A DNA stretch of 64,000 nucleotides from an uncultured Alphaproteobacteria bacterium. Its GTDB lineage: Bacteria > Pseudomonadota > Alphaproteobacteria > HIMB59. Shown piece after piece: positions 43,580 to 53,676 of the stretch. The notes beneath the pieces are model-generated. The model was not told the DNA's origin and ran no database searches. It worked only from the letters and a program-made list of their open reading frames with translations. Positions within the stretch are counted from its first letter, which is position 1. Each line of letters begins with the position of its first letter. The DNA lies in contig CACGSS010000002.1 of the NCBI GenBank assembly GCA_902575725.1, forward strand, positions 1 to 64,000, in the 5' to 3' direction. Made by a program: the position numbers and the translations under genes.

Positions 43580-44692
43580 ATGTGGGAATATTATAATCCG
43601 GTAAATGTTATTTTTGGTTCGGAAAAATTTAGTGAAATTGAACATATAATAAGTAATCGAAAGTACATTCTTGTTACCCATCCTGATGATAACTTTGATA
43701 CGTACAGAGAGTTTTTTAACAATTTATCAAATAAGCCTCTAGAAATCTTTGATGATGTTCAACCAAATCCAGACTATCAAGATTTAATTTCTGTAGGGGA
43801 AAAATTTTCAAAAATAGAAAGTCAAATTGATACAGTTGTTGCTCTTGGAGGCGGCTCTGTCATGGATACGGCCAAATTACTTGCAGCTTTTAAAGGTGAA
43901 AATAAATATTTAAATGATTTTGTAAGAAATAAAAAATCAGCTTACGTTCAAGATCCAAAAAAAATTATAGCTATACCTACTACTTCGGGCACATCGAGTG
44001 AACTTACGTGTTGGGCTACAGTCTGGGATAAAGAATATAAAAGTAAATTTTCATTAGCAGATAAATCTTTATATCCTGAAATATCAGTTATTGACCCTAA
44101 GTTAATGATCAACAAGCCAAAAAATCTGACTATTTCTACTGGTCTTGATGCATTGTCCCACTCCTTAGAAAGCATTTGGAATGTAAACTCAAATCCGATT
44201 TCAACATTTCATGGAATTGCAGGTGCTCAAACCGTGATCGATACACTTCCAAAACTTGTAAATGATTTAAATAACATAGAGTTGAGAACTTTAATGGCTA
44301 AAGCTTGTGTTCATGCAGGTCTAGCTTTTTCAAATACTAAAACTGCAATAGCACATAATATTTCATACCCGATAACAATTAATTTTAATGTTCCACATGG
44401 AATAGCTTGTTCTTTTACTTTGCCGACAATAATGAGGAGTCTGATTGGCCAAGATGAAAAAACAGAAAAATCCCTAGAAAAAATTTATAATGTCGATCTC
44501 ATTGAGAGTTCAAAAAGACTTTCTGAGACATTGAGAATTCTTGAAGCACCATTAAATTTAAATGAAATTGGAATACCAAAAATTGAATGGGATAAATATG
44601 TTGAGGATGCTTTTCAAGGTGAAAGGGGAAAAAATTTCATTGGAAATAAAATCTCATTTGATAAAGCGTGTTCTGAGATGAATTTCTTCTAA
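43580..44692 (+). CDS. Iron-containing alcohol dehydrogenase, phosphonoacetaldehyde-reductase type
   Basis: A 370-residue group III alcohol dehydrogenase. NAD-site GGGSVMDTAK, metal ligands Asp and His in GLDALSHSLES and two His further on (AHNISYP and VPHGIACS). The N-terminus (MWEYYNPVNVIFG) resembles proteins annotated as phosphonoacetaldehyde reductase. In this locus it would interconvert 2-hydroxyethylphosphonate and phosphonoacetaldehyde, feeding PhnY; that role is inferred. Confidence 0.75.
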   Translation: MWEYYNPVNVIFGSEKFSEIEHIISNRKYILVTHPDDNFDTYREFFNNLSNKPLEIFDDVQPNPDYQDLISVGEKFSKIESQIDTVVALGGGSVMDTAKLLAAFKGENKYLNDFVRNKKSAYVQDPKKIIAIPTTSGTSSELTCWATVWDKEYKSKFSLADKSLYPEISVIDPKLMINKPKNLTISTGLDALSHSLESIWNVNSNPISTFHGIAGAQTVIDTLPKLVNDLNNIELRTLMAKACVHAGLAFSNTKTAIAHNISYPITINFNVPHGIACSFTLPTIMRSLIGQDEKTEKSLEKIYNVDLIESSKRLSETLRILEAPLNLNEIGIPKIEWDKYVEDAFQGERGKNFIGNKISFDKACSEMNFF

Positions 44693-45015
44693 AGTTTACT
44701 GTTAATCCAACTTCTTAAGTCCGCTTCTGAGCCTAAGCCAATCTTTGCATCAGCCATTGATCCATCTTTAAACAGTATCATTGTGGGTATACTCCTAATA
44801 CTAAAGTTTGCTGGTGCTTGAGGATTTTCATCTATATTAATTTTTTTTATAGATATCTTATCGCCCATTTCAGAAGCTAAATTATCCAAAATAGGAGCAA
44901 TAGCCTTACATGGACCACACCACTCAGCCCAAAAATCAACCAAAACAGGCTTATCTTTTGATCCTTCAAGAACTTTTTGATTAAATTCATCGTCATTTAT
45001 TTGTTCAACTGTCAT
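44689..45015 (-). CDS. trxA: Thioredoxin
   Basis: A 108-residue thioredoxin with active site WCGPCK, the cis-Pro segment SIPTMILF and FWAEWCGPC context. It is convergent with the iron-type dehydrogenase and overlaps its stop by four bases. Cytosolic disulfide reductant, including for ribonucleotide reductase. Confidence 0.92.
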   Translation of the reverse strand: MTVEQINDDEFNQKVLEGSKDKPVLVDFWAEWCGPCKAIAPILDNLASEMGDKISIKKINIDENPQAPANFSIRSIPTMILFKDGSMADAKIGLGSEADLRSWINSKL

Positions 45016-45034
45016 ATATTTAATATGGTTATTA

Positions 45035-45676
45035 TTATTTGTATTTCAAATACTCATCTTTAGTCCCAACATGAGCATTGATTTTAGTAGTCTCATATCC
45101 ATAGATTTTTTCATTTAACGAACAATCTTTCCAAAAGTCTTGAATGTTAAAAATTTCAGGGTAAGGATGCAAAGAGTTTTTTCTAATAATATGACAACCT
45201 TGAAATGAAGTATTGCATATTTTTGATGGAAAGTTAATAAGCCCTTCATTATTTACTTCAAGATCAAAATTATTATTTTTAGAATTTATAAGAAGGACAC
45301 TATCAAAACTTTTATTTTCATCAAAAAATTTAATTGATTTTTCTAATTCATTTTCAAAGGACTGGTCCCATAAATTATCTGTATTTAGAATTACTGTATC
45401 GTTTGTTTGTATGTTTTTTATACCACCTCCTGTTCCTAAGATAGTTTCTTCATAAGAAATTGTAATATCAGGGTAATTTTCAGAGATAAATCTTTCTAAC
45501 ATATTATGTTTATAGTGGGTATTGATATAAATTTTATCAAATGACATGTTTTTAATGAGATCGATTGCATAGCTAATAAGTGTTTTATTTTTTATTTTTA
45601 ATAAGGGTTTAGGGATATCTTTGGTTAAGTTATCCATTCGCATTCCATAACCTGCAGCTAATATTAGAGCGTCCAT
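45035..45676 (-). CDS. murU: MurU-like nucleotidyltransferase
   Basis: A 213-residue sugar-nucleotide transferase with N-terminal LILAAGYGMRM (nucleotide site), IPKPLLKI and GTGGGIK. With the adjacent AmgK-type kinase it forms the MurNAc recycling pair: AmgK phosphorylates at C1 and MurU makes UDP-MurNAc, bypassing de novo synthesis. The stop and start of the two genes are adjacent. Confidence 0.8.
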   Translation of the reverse strand: MDALILAAGYGMRMDNLTKDIPKPLLKIKNKTLISYAIDLIKNMSFDKIYINTHYKHNMLERFISENYPDITISYEETILGTGGGIKNIQTNDTVILNTDNLWDQSFENELEKSIKFFDENKSFDSVLLINSKNNNFDLEVNNEGLINFPSKICNTSFQGCHIIRKNSLHPYPEIFNIQDFWKDCSLNEKIYGYETTKINAHVGTKDEYLKYK

Positions 45677-46645
45677 TTAACTTGTTTTGTTATATATCTC
45701 CATAAATATTTCTCTTAAATCCCAAAGTCTTAAATATTCGACATGTTTAAATATTTGAGCCCATGTATTTTTTCTAAAGACTTTAAGATATTTTGGTTTT
45801 CCAGCATTATATAATTGCACCCAATTACCAAGAATTCTCAGATTACGTAAAAGACTAATCATATGAATGTCTGACCTAAGCTGCTTGAGATTAAGTTTCA
45901 TTCTTCTTGCATAAAGCTTCAATAATTTATCTTCGACTTTGGTAGAATAAGATCTCCTAGCATCAAAAATCAATGAAGAAATATCTAATAATGGATGGTT
46001 GTAGTGAGTATCTTGATGATCAATAACATAAACTTTTTGATTGTAATAAATTAAATTATCTAAAAAAAAATCACCGTGAGTTAAAGTTGGTTTAAATTTT
46101 CTATATTTTTCAGTACTTTTTTTCAGAGATACTTTCACAAGTTTATTGAGATAAAAACCAATTTGGATCTTGTGATCATAGTGGTCAATAAAAGTCTCAA
46201 TACCGTTCAATGCATCCTTTAGTAAATTATTTTGTGATTTTACTTGAACGCCTGAAAACTTTTTCTTGGGTTTTTGAAGATTTGTAAGAGCTCTCACAGC
46301 CAATGGAAGTATTTTTTTAATTTGTGGTTTTTGGAAATATTTTGATGCATTTGCAATAGGGAAATAATCCATGATTACAAACTTATATAAATTACTTTGG
46401 TCAATTATTTTTGGTGTATTAACATTTTGAGAGATTAAAATATCAGTTGCTTTAATATATTTTTGATAATCGCTAGGTTTATTTAAAAAAGAGAGGACAA
46501 GTAATGATTGATTTGCTGTTTTACATAATTTGAAAATTTTTTCTGATGCATCAGACTTGAAATTTAAAAAGCCCCCTATTTTAAAATTTTTATTTTGAAG
46601 GTGGTTTTTTATTTTGATTAGATTTATTTTATTTTGTGAAGCCAT
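45677..46645 (-). CDS. amgK: AmgK-like anomeric sugar kinase
   Basis: A 322-residue kinase of the aminoglycoside-phosphotransferase fold. The catalytic block is LTHGDFFLDNLIY and the metal Asp is in VIDHQDTHYNHPLLDISS. It overlaps tsaE at its start by 22 bases and abuts murU at its end, as in the recycling operons of other proteobacteria. Lysine-rich composition follows the AT-rich coding. Confidence 0.75.
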   Translation of the reverse strand: MASQNKINLIKIKNHLQNKNFKIGGFLNFKSDASEKIFKLCKTANQSLLVLSFLNKPSDYQKYIKATDILISQNVNTPKIIDQSNLYKFVIMDYFPIANASKYFQKPQIKKILPLAVRALTNLQKPKKKFSGVQVKSQNNLLKDALNGIETFIDHYDHKIQIGFYLNKLVKVSLKKSTEKYRKFKPTLTHGDFFLDNLIYYNQKVYVIDHQDTHYNHPLLDISSLIFDARRSYSTKVEDKLLKLYARRMKLNLKQLRSDIHMISLLRNLRILGNWVQLYNAGKPKYLKVFRKNTWAQIFKHVEYLRLWDLREIFMEIYNKTS

Positions 46646-47073
46646 TTTTTATTACTTGATTTTATCTCTATATTTCTTTTCTCACCAGTAACCGAAATAT
46701 TAATAGATAAAGCTATATGATTATATCTTTTAATAAGATTTTCTAATGGCCACTCAATAAGAACACAATTATCATTAAAATACTCATCCAAATCTAGTTT
46801 GTTATTTTGAACTTGATAAAAATCAAAGTGAATAATATTAAACTTATTAAAATTGTAAATATGTTCTCTTTGATACGTGGGGCTCCCTTGGAAGGAAAAA
46901 GTTTTTTTTTCTGACTTGCTAATTTCACTTAAGATATATCTAATTAAAGTTGTCTTACCAGAACCGGCCTCTCCTTCAAGAAAAATAATCTGGTTTTTAG
47001 AGATAGACCTAGATATATTTCTAGCTAAAGGTTTTAACTCAATTTCATTTGAGACTACAAATCTCAAACTCAA
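46624..47073 (-). CDS. tsaE: TsaE, tRNA threonylcarbamoyladenosine biosynthesis ATPase
   Basis: A 149-residue P-loop ATPase. Walker A is EGEAGSGKTT; the SPTYQREHIYNF block and FDFYQV are typical of TsaE. It works with TsaB and TsaD to make t6A in tRNAs that read ANN codons. Usual length. Overlaps amgK, which is the common tsaE-amgK arrangement. Confidence 0.85.
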   Translation of the reverse strand: MSLRFVVSNEIELKPLARNISRSISKNQIIFLEGEAGSGKTTLIRYILSEISKSEKKTFSFQGSPTYQREHIYNFNKFNIIHFDFYQVQNNKLDLDEYFNDNCVLIEWPLENLIKRYNHIALSINISVTGEKRNIEIKSSNKKWLHKIK

Positions 47074-48246
47074 TTAAGCTAGCGATTTGAAATCGGACAC
47101 TAAATCTAGAGCTTCCCATGAAAAAGCTCCTGAAGAGCTGTCATGTGTTCTACCAAAGTGACCGTAAGCTGCTGTTTGTTCGTAAATTGGCTTGTTTAAC
47201 TGTAATTTCTCTCTGATTCCTCTTGGAGAAAGATTCATAATATCAGGTATCGCAGACTCAATTTTTGCTTCATCTATTTTATTAGTGCCTTGAGTATTCA
47301 CATATATTGACAATGGTTTGGCTACACCGATTGCATAAGACAACTGTATAGTACACTGATCACATAAACCAGCAGCAACAATATTTTTTGCTAAGTATCG
47401 TGAAGCATAAGCAGCAGAGCGATCGACTTTTGTGGGATCTTTTCCGGAGAAAGCCCCTCCACCGTGCGGCGCTGCACCACCATAGGTGTCGACAATAATT
47501 TTCCTTCCTGTTAAACCCGTATCACCATCTGGTCCTCCGATAACAAAATTACCTGTTGGATTTACGTAGTATTCTTTATCATCTAAATTTTTTAATAACT
47601 CTTCAGGGATAGACTCTTTTAATGCTGGATTTACTATCTCTTTAACATCAGCAGGAGACAATCCATCAGCATGTTGTGTTGATATCACAACAGATGTAAC
47701 TGCACTTGGTTTACCATCAACGTATTTAAGAGTTACTTGGCTTTTTGAGTCAGGCTCTAATCCTTTTAAGCTACCGTCTTTTCTTCCCTTAGCCATTATC
47801 TCTAGGATTTTATGAGAATAAAAAATTGGTGCCGGCATCAGCTCAGGTGTTTCCGTACAAGCGTATCCAAACATAATTCCTTGGTCGCCCGCCCCCTCGT
47901 CTTTGTCAGATGATGAGTCTACACCCATTGCAATATCTGCAGATTGTCCGTGAAGTAAATATTGAATATCTGCGGTTTGCCAATGAAAACCATCTTGCTC
48001 ATATCCGATATCTTTTATGCACTCCCTTACTTTTGAAATAATTTCATCTTTGTCTTCTTGGACTGGTCCTCTTACTTCACCAGATAAAACAACTTTGTTA
48101 GTTGTTGTTAATGTTTCACAAGCGACTCTAGCAAATGGGTCTTTAGAGATAAAATGATCGACAACTGCATCAGAAATTCGATCAGAAACTTTATCTGGAT
48201 GTCCCTCAGACACTGACTCAGATGTAAAAATATAATTTTTTCTCAT
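47074..48246 (-). CDS. metK: S-adenosylmethionine synthetase
   Basis: The frame is open to 48291, but MetK proteins start at [19 protein letters not shown], so I use the ATG at 48246 (390 residues). Motifs: [17 protein letters not shown] and [19 protein letters not shown]. It makes SAM from methionine and ATP. The start lies one base after the SAHase stop; with adenosine kinase upstream these genes form a SAM-recycling set. Confidence 0.93.
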   Translation of the reverse strand: MRKNYIFTSESVSEGHPDKVSDRISDAVVDHFISKDPFARVACETLTTTNKVVLSGEVRGPVQEDKDEIISKVRECIKDIGYEQDGFHWQTADIQYLLHGQSADIAMGVDSSSDKDEGAGDQGIMFGYACTETPELMPAPIFYSHKILEIMAKGRKDGSLKGLEPDSKSQVTLKYVDGKPSAVTSVVISTQHADGLSPADVKEIVNPALKESIPEELLKNLDDKEYYVNPTGNFVIGGPDGDTGLTGRKIIVDTYGGAAPHGGGAFSGKDPTKVDRSAAYASRYLAKNIVAAGLCDQCTIQLSYAIGVAKPLSIYVNTQGTNKIDEAKIESAIPDIMNLSPRGIREKLQLNKPIYEQTAAYGHFGRTHDSSSGAFSWEALDLVSDFKSLA

Positions 48247-48247
48247 T

Positions 48248-49528
48248 TTAGTACCTATATGTATCTTTCTTAAATGGACCTTGTTGCTCAACTCCTAAAT
48301 AATCGCTTTGATCCTTGGACATTTCAGTCAGTTTAGCACCAACTTTTTGTAAATGAAACATTGCAACCATTTCATCTAGTTTTTTAGGAAGGACATAGAC
48401 TTTATTTTCATAATTTTTGTAATTCTCCCAAATTTCGATTTGAGCTAAAACCTGATTTGAGAATGATGCACTCATCACAAAACTAGGATGGCCAGTAGCA
48501 TTACCTAGGTTCACCAACCTTCCCTTTGAAAGAATTATTAGCTTCTTACCATCCGGAAATGTTACTTGGTCAACTTGAGGTTTTATCTCTTCCCATTTAT
48601 AGTTTTGCAAATCATCTATTTGAATTTCATTATCAAAGTGTCCTATATTACAGACAATTGCTCGGTCTTTCATTTCTCTCATATGGTCTTGGGTAATGAT
48701 ATCTTTGTTGCCTGTTGCTGTTACAAATATATCAGCATACTTACATGCATCATCCATAGTGACAACCTCATAGCCTTCCATTGCTGCTTGTAGTGCACAA
48801 ATAGGATCAACTTCTGTTACTTGAACTCGAGCCCCGGCCCCTCTTAATGAAGCTGCGCTACCTTTTCCAACATCTCCAAACCCAGCAACAACAGCAACTT
48901 TACCAGCCATCATTACGTCAGTTCCTCTACGAATTCCGTCTACTAAACTCTCCTTACAACCGTATAAATTATCAAATTTACTTTTTGTTACCGAGTCATT
49001 CACATTTATAGCAGGAACTTGAAGAGTTCCTTTGGATGCCATTTGCTCTAAACGAAGAACGCCTGTGGTAGTTTCTTCAGATAGCCCTCTAACATTTTTT
49101 AATAGCTCAGGGTACTTCTCGTGCATTCGAAGTGTTAAGTCTCCACCATCGTCTAGGATCATATTAGGCTCCCACCCATCTGCCTCAATTGTTTGATCAA
49201 TACACCACCAAAATTCCTCTTCATTCATACCCTTCCAGGCAAAAACAGGTGTACCGCTTTGGGCAATCGCAGCAGCTGCATGATCTTGAGTAGAGTAAAT
49301 GTTACATGAGCTCCATCGACATTTGGCACCAAGAGCTACAAGTGTTTCAATTAAGACGGCAGTTTGGATAGTCATGTGAAGGCAACCCATAATATTAGCT
49401 CCAGCCAACGGTTTTGACTCTCCATATTGTTCACGAATAGCCATTAATCCTGGCATTTCAGTTTCTGCTATTTCAATTTCTTGTCTCCCGAATTCATGTT
49501 GGGAAATATCTTTTACTTTGTAATCCAC
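48248..49528 (-). CDS. ahcY: S-adenosylhomocysteine hydrolase
   Basis: A 426-residue enzyme that splits SAH into adenosine and homocysteine. The active-site blocks [13 protein letters not shown] and the NAD site GFGDVGKG are present; the C-terminus is [10 protein letters not shown] as in all family members. An ATG with GGAGG-type site upstream. Adjacent to metK and adenosine kinase. Confidence 0.92.
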   Translation of the reverse strand: MDYKVKDISQHEFGRQEIEIAETEMPGLMAIREQYGESKPLAGANIMGCLHMTIQTAVLIETLVALGAKCRWSSCNIYSTQDHAAAAIAQSGTPVFAWKGMNEEEFWWCIDQTIEADGWEPNMILDDGGDLTLRMHEKYPELLKNVRGLSEETTTGVLRLEQMASKGTLQVPAINVNDSVTKSKFDNLYGCKESLVDGIRRGTDVMMAGKVAVVAGFGDVGKGSAASLRGAGARVQVTEVDPICALQAAMEGYEVVTMDDACKYADIFVTATGNKDIITQDHMREMKDRAIVCNIGHFDNEIQIDDLQNYKWEEIKPQVDQVTFPDGKKLIILSKGRLVNLGNATGHPSFVMSASFSNQVLAQIEIWENYKNYENKVYVLPKKLDEMVAMFHLQKVGAKLTEMSKDQSDYLGVEQQGPFKKDTYRY

Positions 49529-49583
49529 TTAACCCTCCTTTTAGACAGACTATTTAAAATAAAATATGATTTATTCTTCATTA

Positions 49584-50537
49584 TCAAGCTCTTTTTATCC
49601 TTGGTCCCAGCTGCTGAATAACTTCTTCAGCCTTTGTGTTACCATTTTTAAGCGCTTCATCGACAGGTTTTCCAGATAAATAAAAATCTAAAAATCCTGC
49701 AGCAAAATTATCTCCTGCACCTGTTGTGTCCAGGACATTTTCTATTTTTTGAGCAGATTGATGTTTTACATCGTCTTCAAAAAAATAATATGCACCCTCG
49801 GCACCAGAGGTCATAACAATTTTTTTTCCAAAATTTTTAAAAAAAGAACTCACATCTGCCATCGACTCAGATTGTGAAAACATCTTTGCTTCATCAAAAT
49901 TACAAAACACTAAATCTACATTATTAATTATAAAATTCATTAATTCATCTCTGTGTCGATCAACACAGAAGGGGTCTGACAATGAAAGAGATATTTCTAT
50001 GTTTTTTGATTTTGCAATATCAGAAAATTTTTTGAGTGTTTTTTTTGTTAGTTCATGATCCCAAAGATATGACTCCATGTACACATGATCAATTGAATTG
50101 AGTATATCTTCATTAACTTCGTCAGGATTTAATTGTGATCCTATTCCGATGTGTGTAGCCATGGTTCTTTCACCATCGGGTGAAACTAATATATTACAAC
50201 AGCCAGTTGGAAGATCTGTTTTATTGGAAACACCTTTAAACGAGATATTTTCTTTTTGTAAATCTTGAACAAAAGCATTTCCATACTCATCATCATTGAC
50301 CTTGCCGTAAAAACTTGCCTCATGAGAGCCGAAGTTTAATTCATGGATAGTATTACAAACTGATCCACCCGAAGTTATTAATGGATTATCAAAATTTGAC
50401 CTAATTTCTTTAATTTGAGACTCCTCAATTAGCGTCATAGAGCCTTTAATTAATTTCAAATTATTGATAACACTATCCTCTACTTGGCAAATGACATCAA
50501 CTAATGCAGTTCCTACCCCTAGAATTTTTTTCACCAC
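49584..50537 (-). CDS. Adenosine kinase (PfkB family)
   Basis: A 317-residue sugar-kinase-fold enzyme starting at GTG. The PfkB signature DTTGAGDNFAAGFL carries the catalytic Asp. An N-terminal GGSVCNT block matches adenosine kinases. It would phosphorylate the adenosine released by the SAHase next door, completing SAM-cycle salvage. Confidence 0.8.
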   Translation of the reverse strand: MVKKILGVGTALVDVICQVEDSVINNLKLIKGSMTLIEESQIKEIRSNFDNPLITSGGSVCNTIHELNFGSHEASFYGKVNDDEYGNAFVQDLQKENISFKGVSNKTDLPTGCCNILVSPDGERTMATHIGIGSQLNPDEVNEDILNSIDHVYMESYLWDHELTKKTLKKFSDIAKSKNIEISLSLSDPFCVDRHRDELMNFIINNVDLVFCNFDEAKMFSQSESMADVSSFFKNFGKKIVMTSGAEGAYYFFEDDVKHQSAQKIENVLDTTGAGDNFAAGFLDFYLSGKPVDEALKNGNTKAEEVIQQLGPRIKRA

Positions 50538-50809
50538 ATGAAAGTAAGGGATTTTAAACAGAGATCTATTAAAAAATCCTTAATCTATAATAATATTTAA
50601 ATATAAATGTGAATTGTTTTTGATGTAAATAATGCGAATCAGGCCAGAATTCGCATCATAAAAAATAGGCCTAAATAATATTTTTTAAGAGATATTCGTA
50701 GTTTTGGAAAATTTGATAAAAACCTGTGAATATTTTCAAATTACTTGTTAATTGAATCTTTAAATTCCAATTGAATTTACTGGGTTTTCAGAATTAAATA
50801 TAAAATAAA
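50538..50809. other. Intergenic region between adenosine kinase and nrdA, with one dyad
   Basis: Of this 272-base stretch only one feature stands out: ATGCGAAT (50632-50639) and ATTCGCAT (50649-50656), a perfect 8-bp inverted repeat around a 9-base loop. It lies 95 bases before the adenosine kinase start and is not followed by a T-run, so it may be a regulator site. I see no gene in the rest. Confidence 0.5.
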
Positions 50810-50868
50810 TTGACTATGTTTGTCTATAAATTGTATAGTCACTAGGCAATAAACACTACATCTAGTGA
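50810..50868 (+). promoter_or_regulatory. nrdA promoter with two NrdR boxes
   Basis: A sigma-70-like promoter: TTGACT (50810-50815), an 18-base spacer and TATAGT (50834-50839). Two NrdR-like 16-mers overlap it: TGTCTATAAATTGTAT (50821-50836) and ACACTACATCTAGTGA (50853-50868), starting 32 bases apart, as in known paired NrdR sites. NrdR with dATP would block transcription of the nrdAB operon. Confidence 0.75.
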
Positions 50869-50904
50869 TTATTCAAGAAAGTACACATAAACTTGGTAGG
50901 AAGA

Positions 50905-53643
50905 ATGGAAACAAATAGCGCAGAAACACTAGAGAATTCATCAAAAAATACAGTTATTAACAAGCAAAACGAAGAAATAAACCTGCTAAGTCTCAGTGTT
51001 GTAAGGCGCGATGGATCAATAACTCCTTTTAAATCTGACAAAATCGCAAATGCTATAAGAAAGGCATTTTTGGCACAAACTGATCTTCGTGATAGCAAGC
51101 AAATTGATAAAAGCGTTTCAGTGTTAACTGAAACAGTCACCGCAGCCCTAACCAGACGTATTGCAAACGGTGATATGATACATATCGAGGATATCCAAGA
51201 CCAAGTGGAATTGGCCCTCATGAGAGGCGAGCATCATAAAGTAGCTCGCGCCTATGTACTCTACAGAGAACAAAGAGCTAACCAACGTTATAAGACTGCT
51301 CAACTAAATGAACAAATTGGTGCCAAAGTATCCACAATGGCTGTTACTAAAAGAGATGGTAACAAAGAGGATATCTCTTTAGAAAAAATTACAAATCGTA
51401 TTTCTATTTTGTCAAACGGTTTAGAGATAGATCCTATTACAATTGCTCAAAAGGCAATTCAAGGTCTTTACGATGGTATCACAACAAATGAAATTGACAC
51501 TTACCTAGCAGAAACAGCTGCTGCTCTAACAGTAGAACATCCCGATTACTCATATCTAGCTGGGAGGATTAAAGCTAATGCTCTACATAAAGAAACACCG
51601 GGTTTTATTATTGCAACAAAAAATCTATATGAAGATGGTTTATTACGCGATGAATATTATGAAAAAGTAAAAGCTAACGCTGAAGAGATTGAAAAAATTA
51701 TTGACTACGATCGTGATTATTACTTTGATTATTTTGCATTGACTACTTTGTTCAGAGCTTATCTTTTACAATCAAACAATAAAACAGCAGAAAGACCTCA
51801 GGATTTATGGATGAGAGTCGCTTTATGTGTGTCCGGAGATAAGTTTGATTTTTATCAGGTTAAGAAAACTTATGACAGCCTATCTCAAGGTTTCTACACA
51901 CACGCAACCCCCACTCTATTTAATAGTGGTTTGAAGATGCAACAATTGTCGTCCTGTTTTCTAATTGGAATGGAAGATGACTCTATCGAAGGAATTTTTA
52001 ATACTGTAAAAGACTGCGCTTTAATTTCAAAAACCGCTGGTGGCATTGGTCTTCATGCTCATAACATTAGAGGTGGCGGTAGCCGTATTAAGTCAACCAA
52101 TGGCAAGTCTAATGGATTGATACCTTTCCTTAAAATTTTTAATGAAACAGCAAGGTCTGTTGATCAGGGTGGAGGTAAAAGAAAGGGTTCTTTTGCTGTC
52201 TATTTGGAGCCATGGCATGCAGATATTGAGGCTTTTTTAGAGCTTAGAAAAAATACTGGAGCTGAGGAATTTAGAGCCAGAGACTTATTCTATGCCTTAT
52301 GGATCCCTGATTTATTCATGGAAAGAGTCGAAGAAGATGCCGATTGGACTCTAATGAGTGAACACGAATGCCCTGGTTTATCGGATACATATGGCAAGGA
52401 GTTTGTTGATCTTTATACAAAATATGAAAATGAAATGCCTGACTTAAAAAGAATAAAGGCAAGAGCTTTAATGTCTAAAATAATTGAAGCTCAAATTGAA
52501 ACTGGTCAGCCATACATGCTTTACAAAGATGCTGTTAATAATAAGTCTAACCAAAAAAATATTGGTGTTATTAAATCTTCTAATCTCTGTGCAGAGATAG
52601 TGGAGTATTCTGAAAAAGATGAAACTGCTGTTTGTAACCTTGCGTCAATTGCATTACCAAAATTTGTAACTGATGAAAGCAAATTTGATTATCAAAACTT
52701 ATATCAAGTTGCAAAACTGGCGACTAAAAATTTAGATCAAGTTATTGATATAAATTTCTATCCTACTAATAAAACTGAAAACTCAAATAGTCGTCACCGT
52801 CCTATCGGTCTCGGTATACAGGGTTTAGCAGATGTTTATTTTAAAATGAATATCCCTTATGACTCTGTTCAAGCGCAAATAATTAATAAACAAATTTTTG
52901 AGACAATTTATTTTGGAGCTTTAGAAGCATCAATGGAACTTGCTACCGATAAGGGACCTTACTCTACTTTTAAAGGTTCCCCTCTATCTGAAGGGAAATT
53001 CCAATTTGACCTTTGGGGTGTGAAACCGTCTAGTATGTGGGACTGGAAGGGATTAATGGAAAAAATCCAAAAGCATGGTGTTCGAAACTCTTTGACCACT
53101 GCATGTATGCCAACAGCCTCCACTGGTATTATCCTAGGAAATACTGAAACGTTCCAAGTACAAACATCAAACATTTATAAAAGACAAACTCTCTCAGGTG
53201 AATTTTTATTAGTAAATCGTCACCTTGTTAAAGAACTTATGAAGAGAAACTTATGGAGCAAAGAATTACGTGATCAAATTATTTTGGAAAATGGTTCTGT
53301 ACAAAATATTGAAGGATTTCCTGAAGACTTAAAAGATGTTTATAAAACTGTTTGGGAAACATCTCAAAAAACAGTTATAGATATGGCAGCTGATAGAGCG
53401 CCATTTATTGACCAAACCCAATCCATGAACTTATGGTTGGCAACACCTACTTTTGGAAAAGTAAACTCCATGCACATGTATGCATGGAAAAAAGGCTTAA
53501 AAACAGGCATGTATTACCTGCGAAGCCGATCAGCCGTAGACGCAGTTAAAGTAACAGTGTCTTCTGAAAAAAAAGCAAAAGAGTCTTATGTCAAAGAGGC
53601 GCAATCTAATGAACCCGAAGATTGTGTAACATGTAGTGCGTAA
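50905..53643 (+). CDS. nrdA: Class Ia ribonucleotide reductase large subunit with two ATP-cones
   Basis: I use the ATG at 50905 (TTG at 50893 is in frame), giving about 912 residues. Two ATP-cone domains are visible: VVRRDGSITPFKSDKIA (about 27-125) and VTKRDGNKEDISLEKI (about 135-220). The catalytic part has SSCFLIGMEDD, SNLCAEI (thiyl Cys region) and PTASTGIIL. The C-terminus ends in CVTCSA, the redox relay. Converts NDPs to dNDPs with NrdB. Transcription is under NrdR. Confidence 0.92.
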   Translation: METNSAETLENSSKNTVINKQNEEINLLSLSVVRRDGSITPFKSDKIANAIRKAFLAQTDLRDSKQIDKSVSVLTETVTAALTRRIANGDMIHIEDIQDQVELALMRGEHHKVARAYVLYREQRANQRYKTAQLNEQIGAKVSTMAVTKRDGNKEDISLEKITNRISILSNGLEIDPITIAQKAIQGLYDGITTNEIDTYLAETAAALTVEHPDYSYLAGRIKANALHKETPGFIIATKNLYEDGLLRDEYYEKVKANAEEIEKIIDYDRDYYFDYFALTTLFRAYLLQSNNKTAERPQDLWMRVALCVSGDKFDFYQVKKTYDSLSQGFYTHATPTLFNSGLKMQQLSSCFLIGMEDDSIEGIFNTVKDCALISKTAGGIGLHAHNIRGGGSRIKSTNGKSNGLIPFLKIFNETARSVDQGGGKRKGSFAVYLEPWHADIEAFLELRKNTGAEEFRARDLFYALWIPDLFMERVEEDADWTLMSEHECPGLSDTYGKEFVDLYTKYENEMPDLKRIKARALMSKIIEAQIETGQPYMLYKDAVNNKSNQKNIGVIKSSNLCAEIVEYSEKDETAVCNLASIALPKFVTDESKFDYQNLYQVAKLATKNLDQVIDINFYPTNKTENSNSRHRPIGLGIQGLADVYFKMNIPYDSVQAQIINKQIFETIYFGALEASMELATDKGPYSTFKGSPLSEGKFQFDLWGVKPSSMWDWKGLMEKIQKHGVRNSLTTACMPTASTGIILGNTETFQVQTSNIYKRQTLSGEFLLVNRHLVKELMKRNLWSKELRDQIILENGSVQNIEGFPEDLKDVYKTVWETSQKTVIDMAADRAPFIDQTQSMNLWLATPTFGKVNSMHMYAWKKGLKTGMYYLRSRSAVDAVKVTVSSEKKAKESYVKEAQSNEPEDCVTCSA

Positions 53644-53676
53644 GATTTTCAATCAATTTAATTTAAGGAGCAAGTC

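Noticed and set aside
49529..49583. SAM- or SAH-riboswitch before ahcY or metK
   Set aside because: The gap before ahcY is only 55 bases and lacks a recognisable riboswitch fold; metK has no leader at all.
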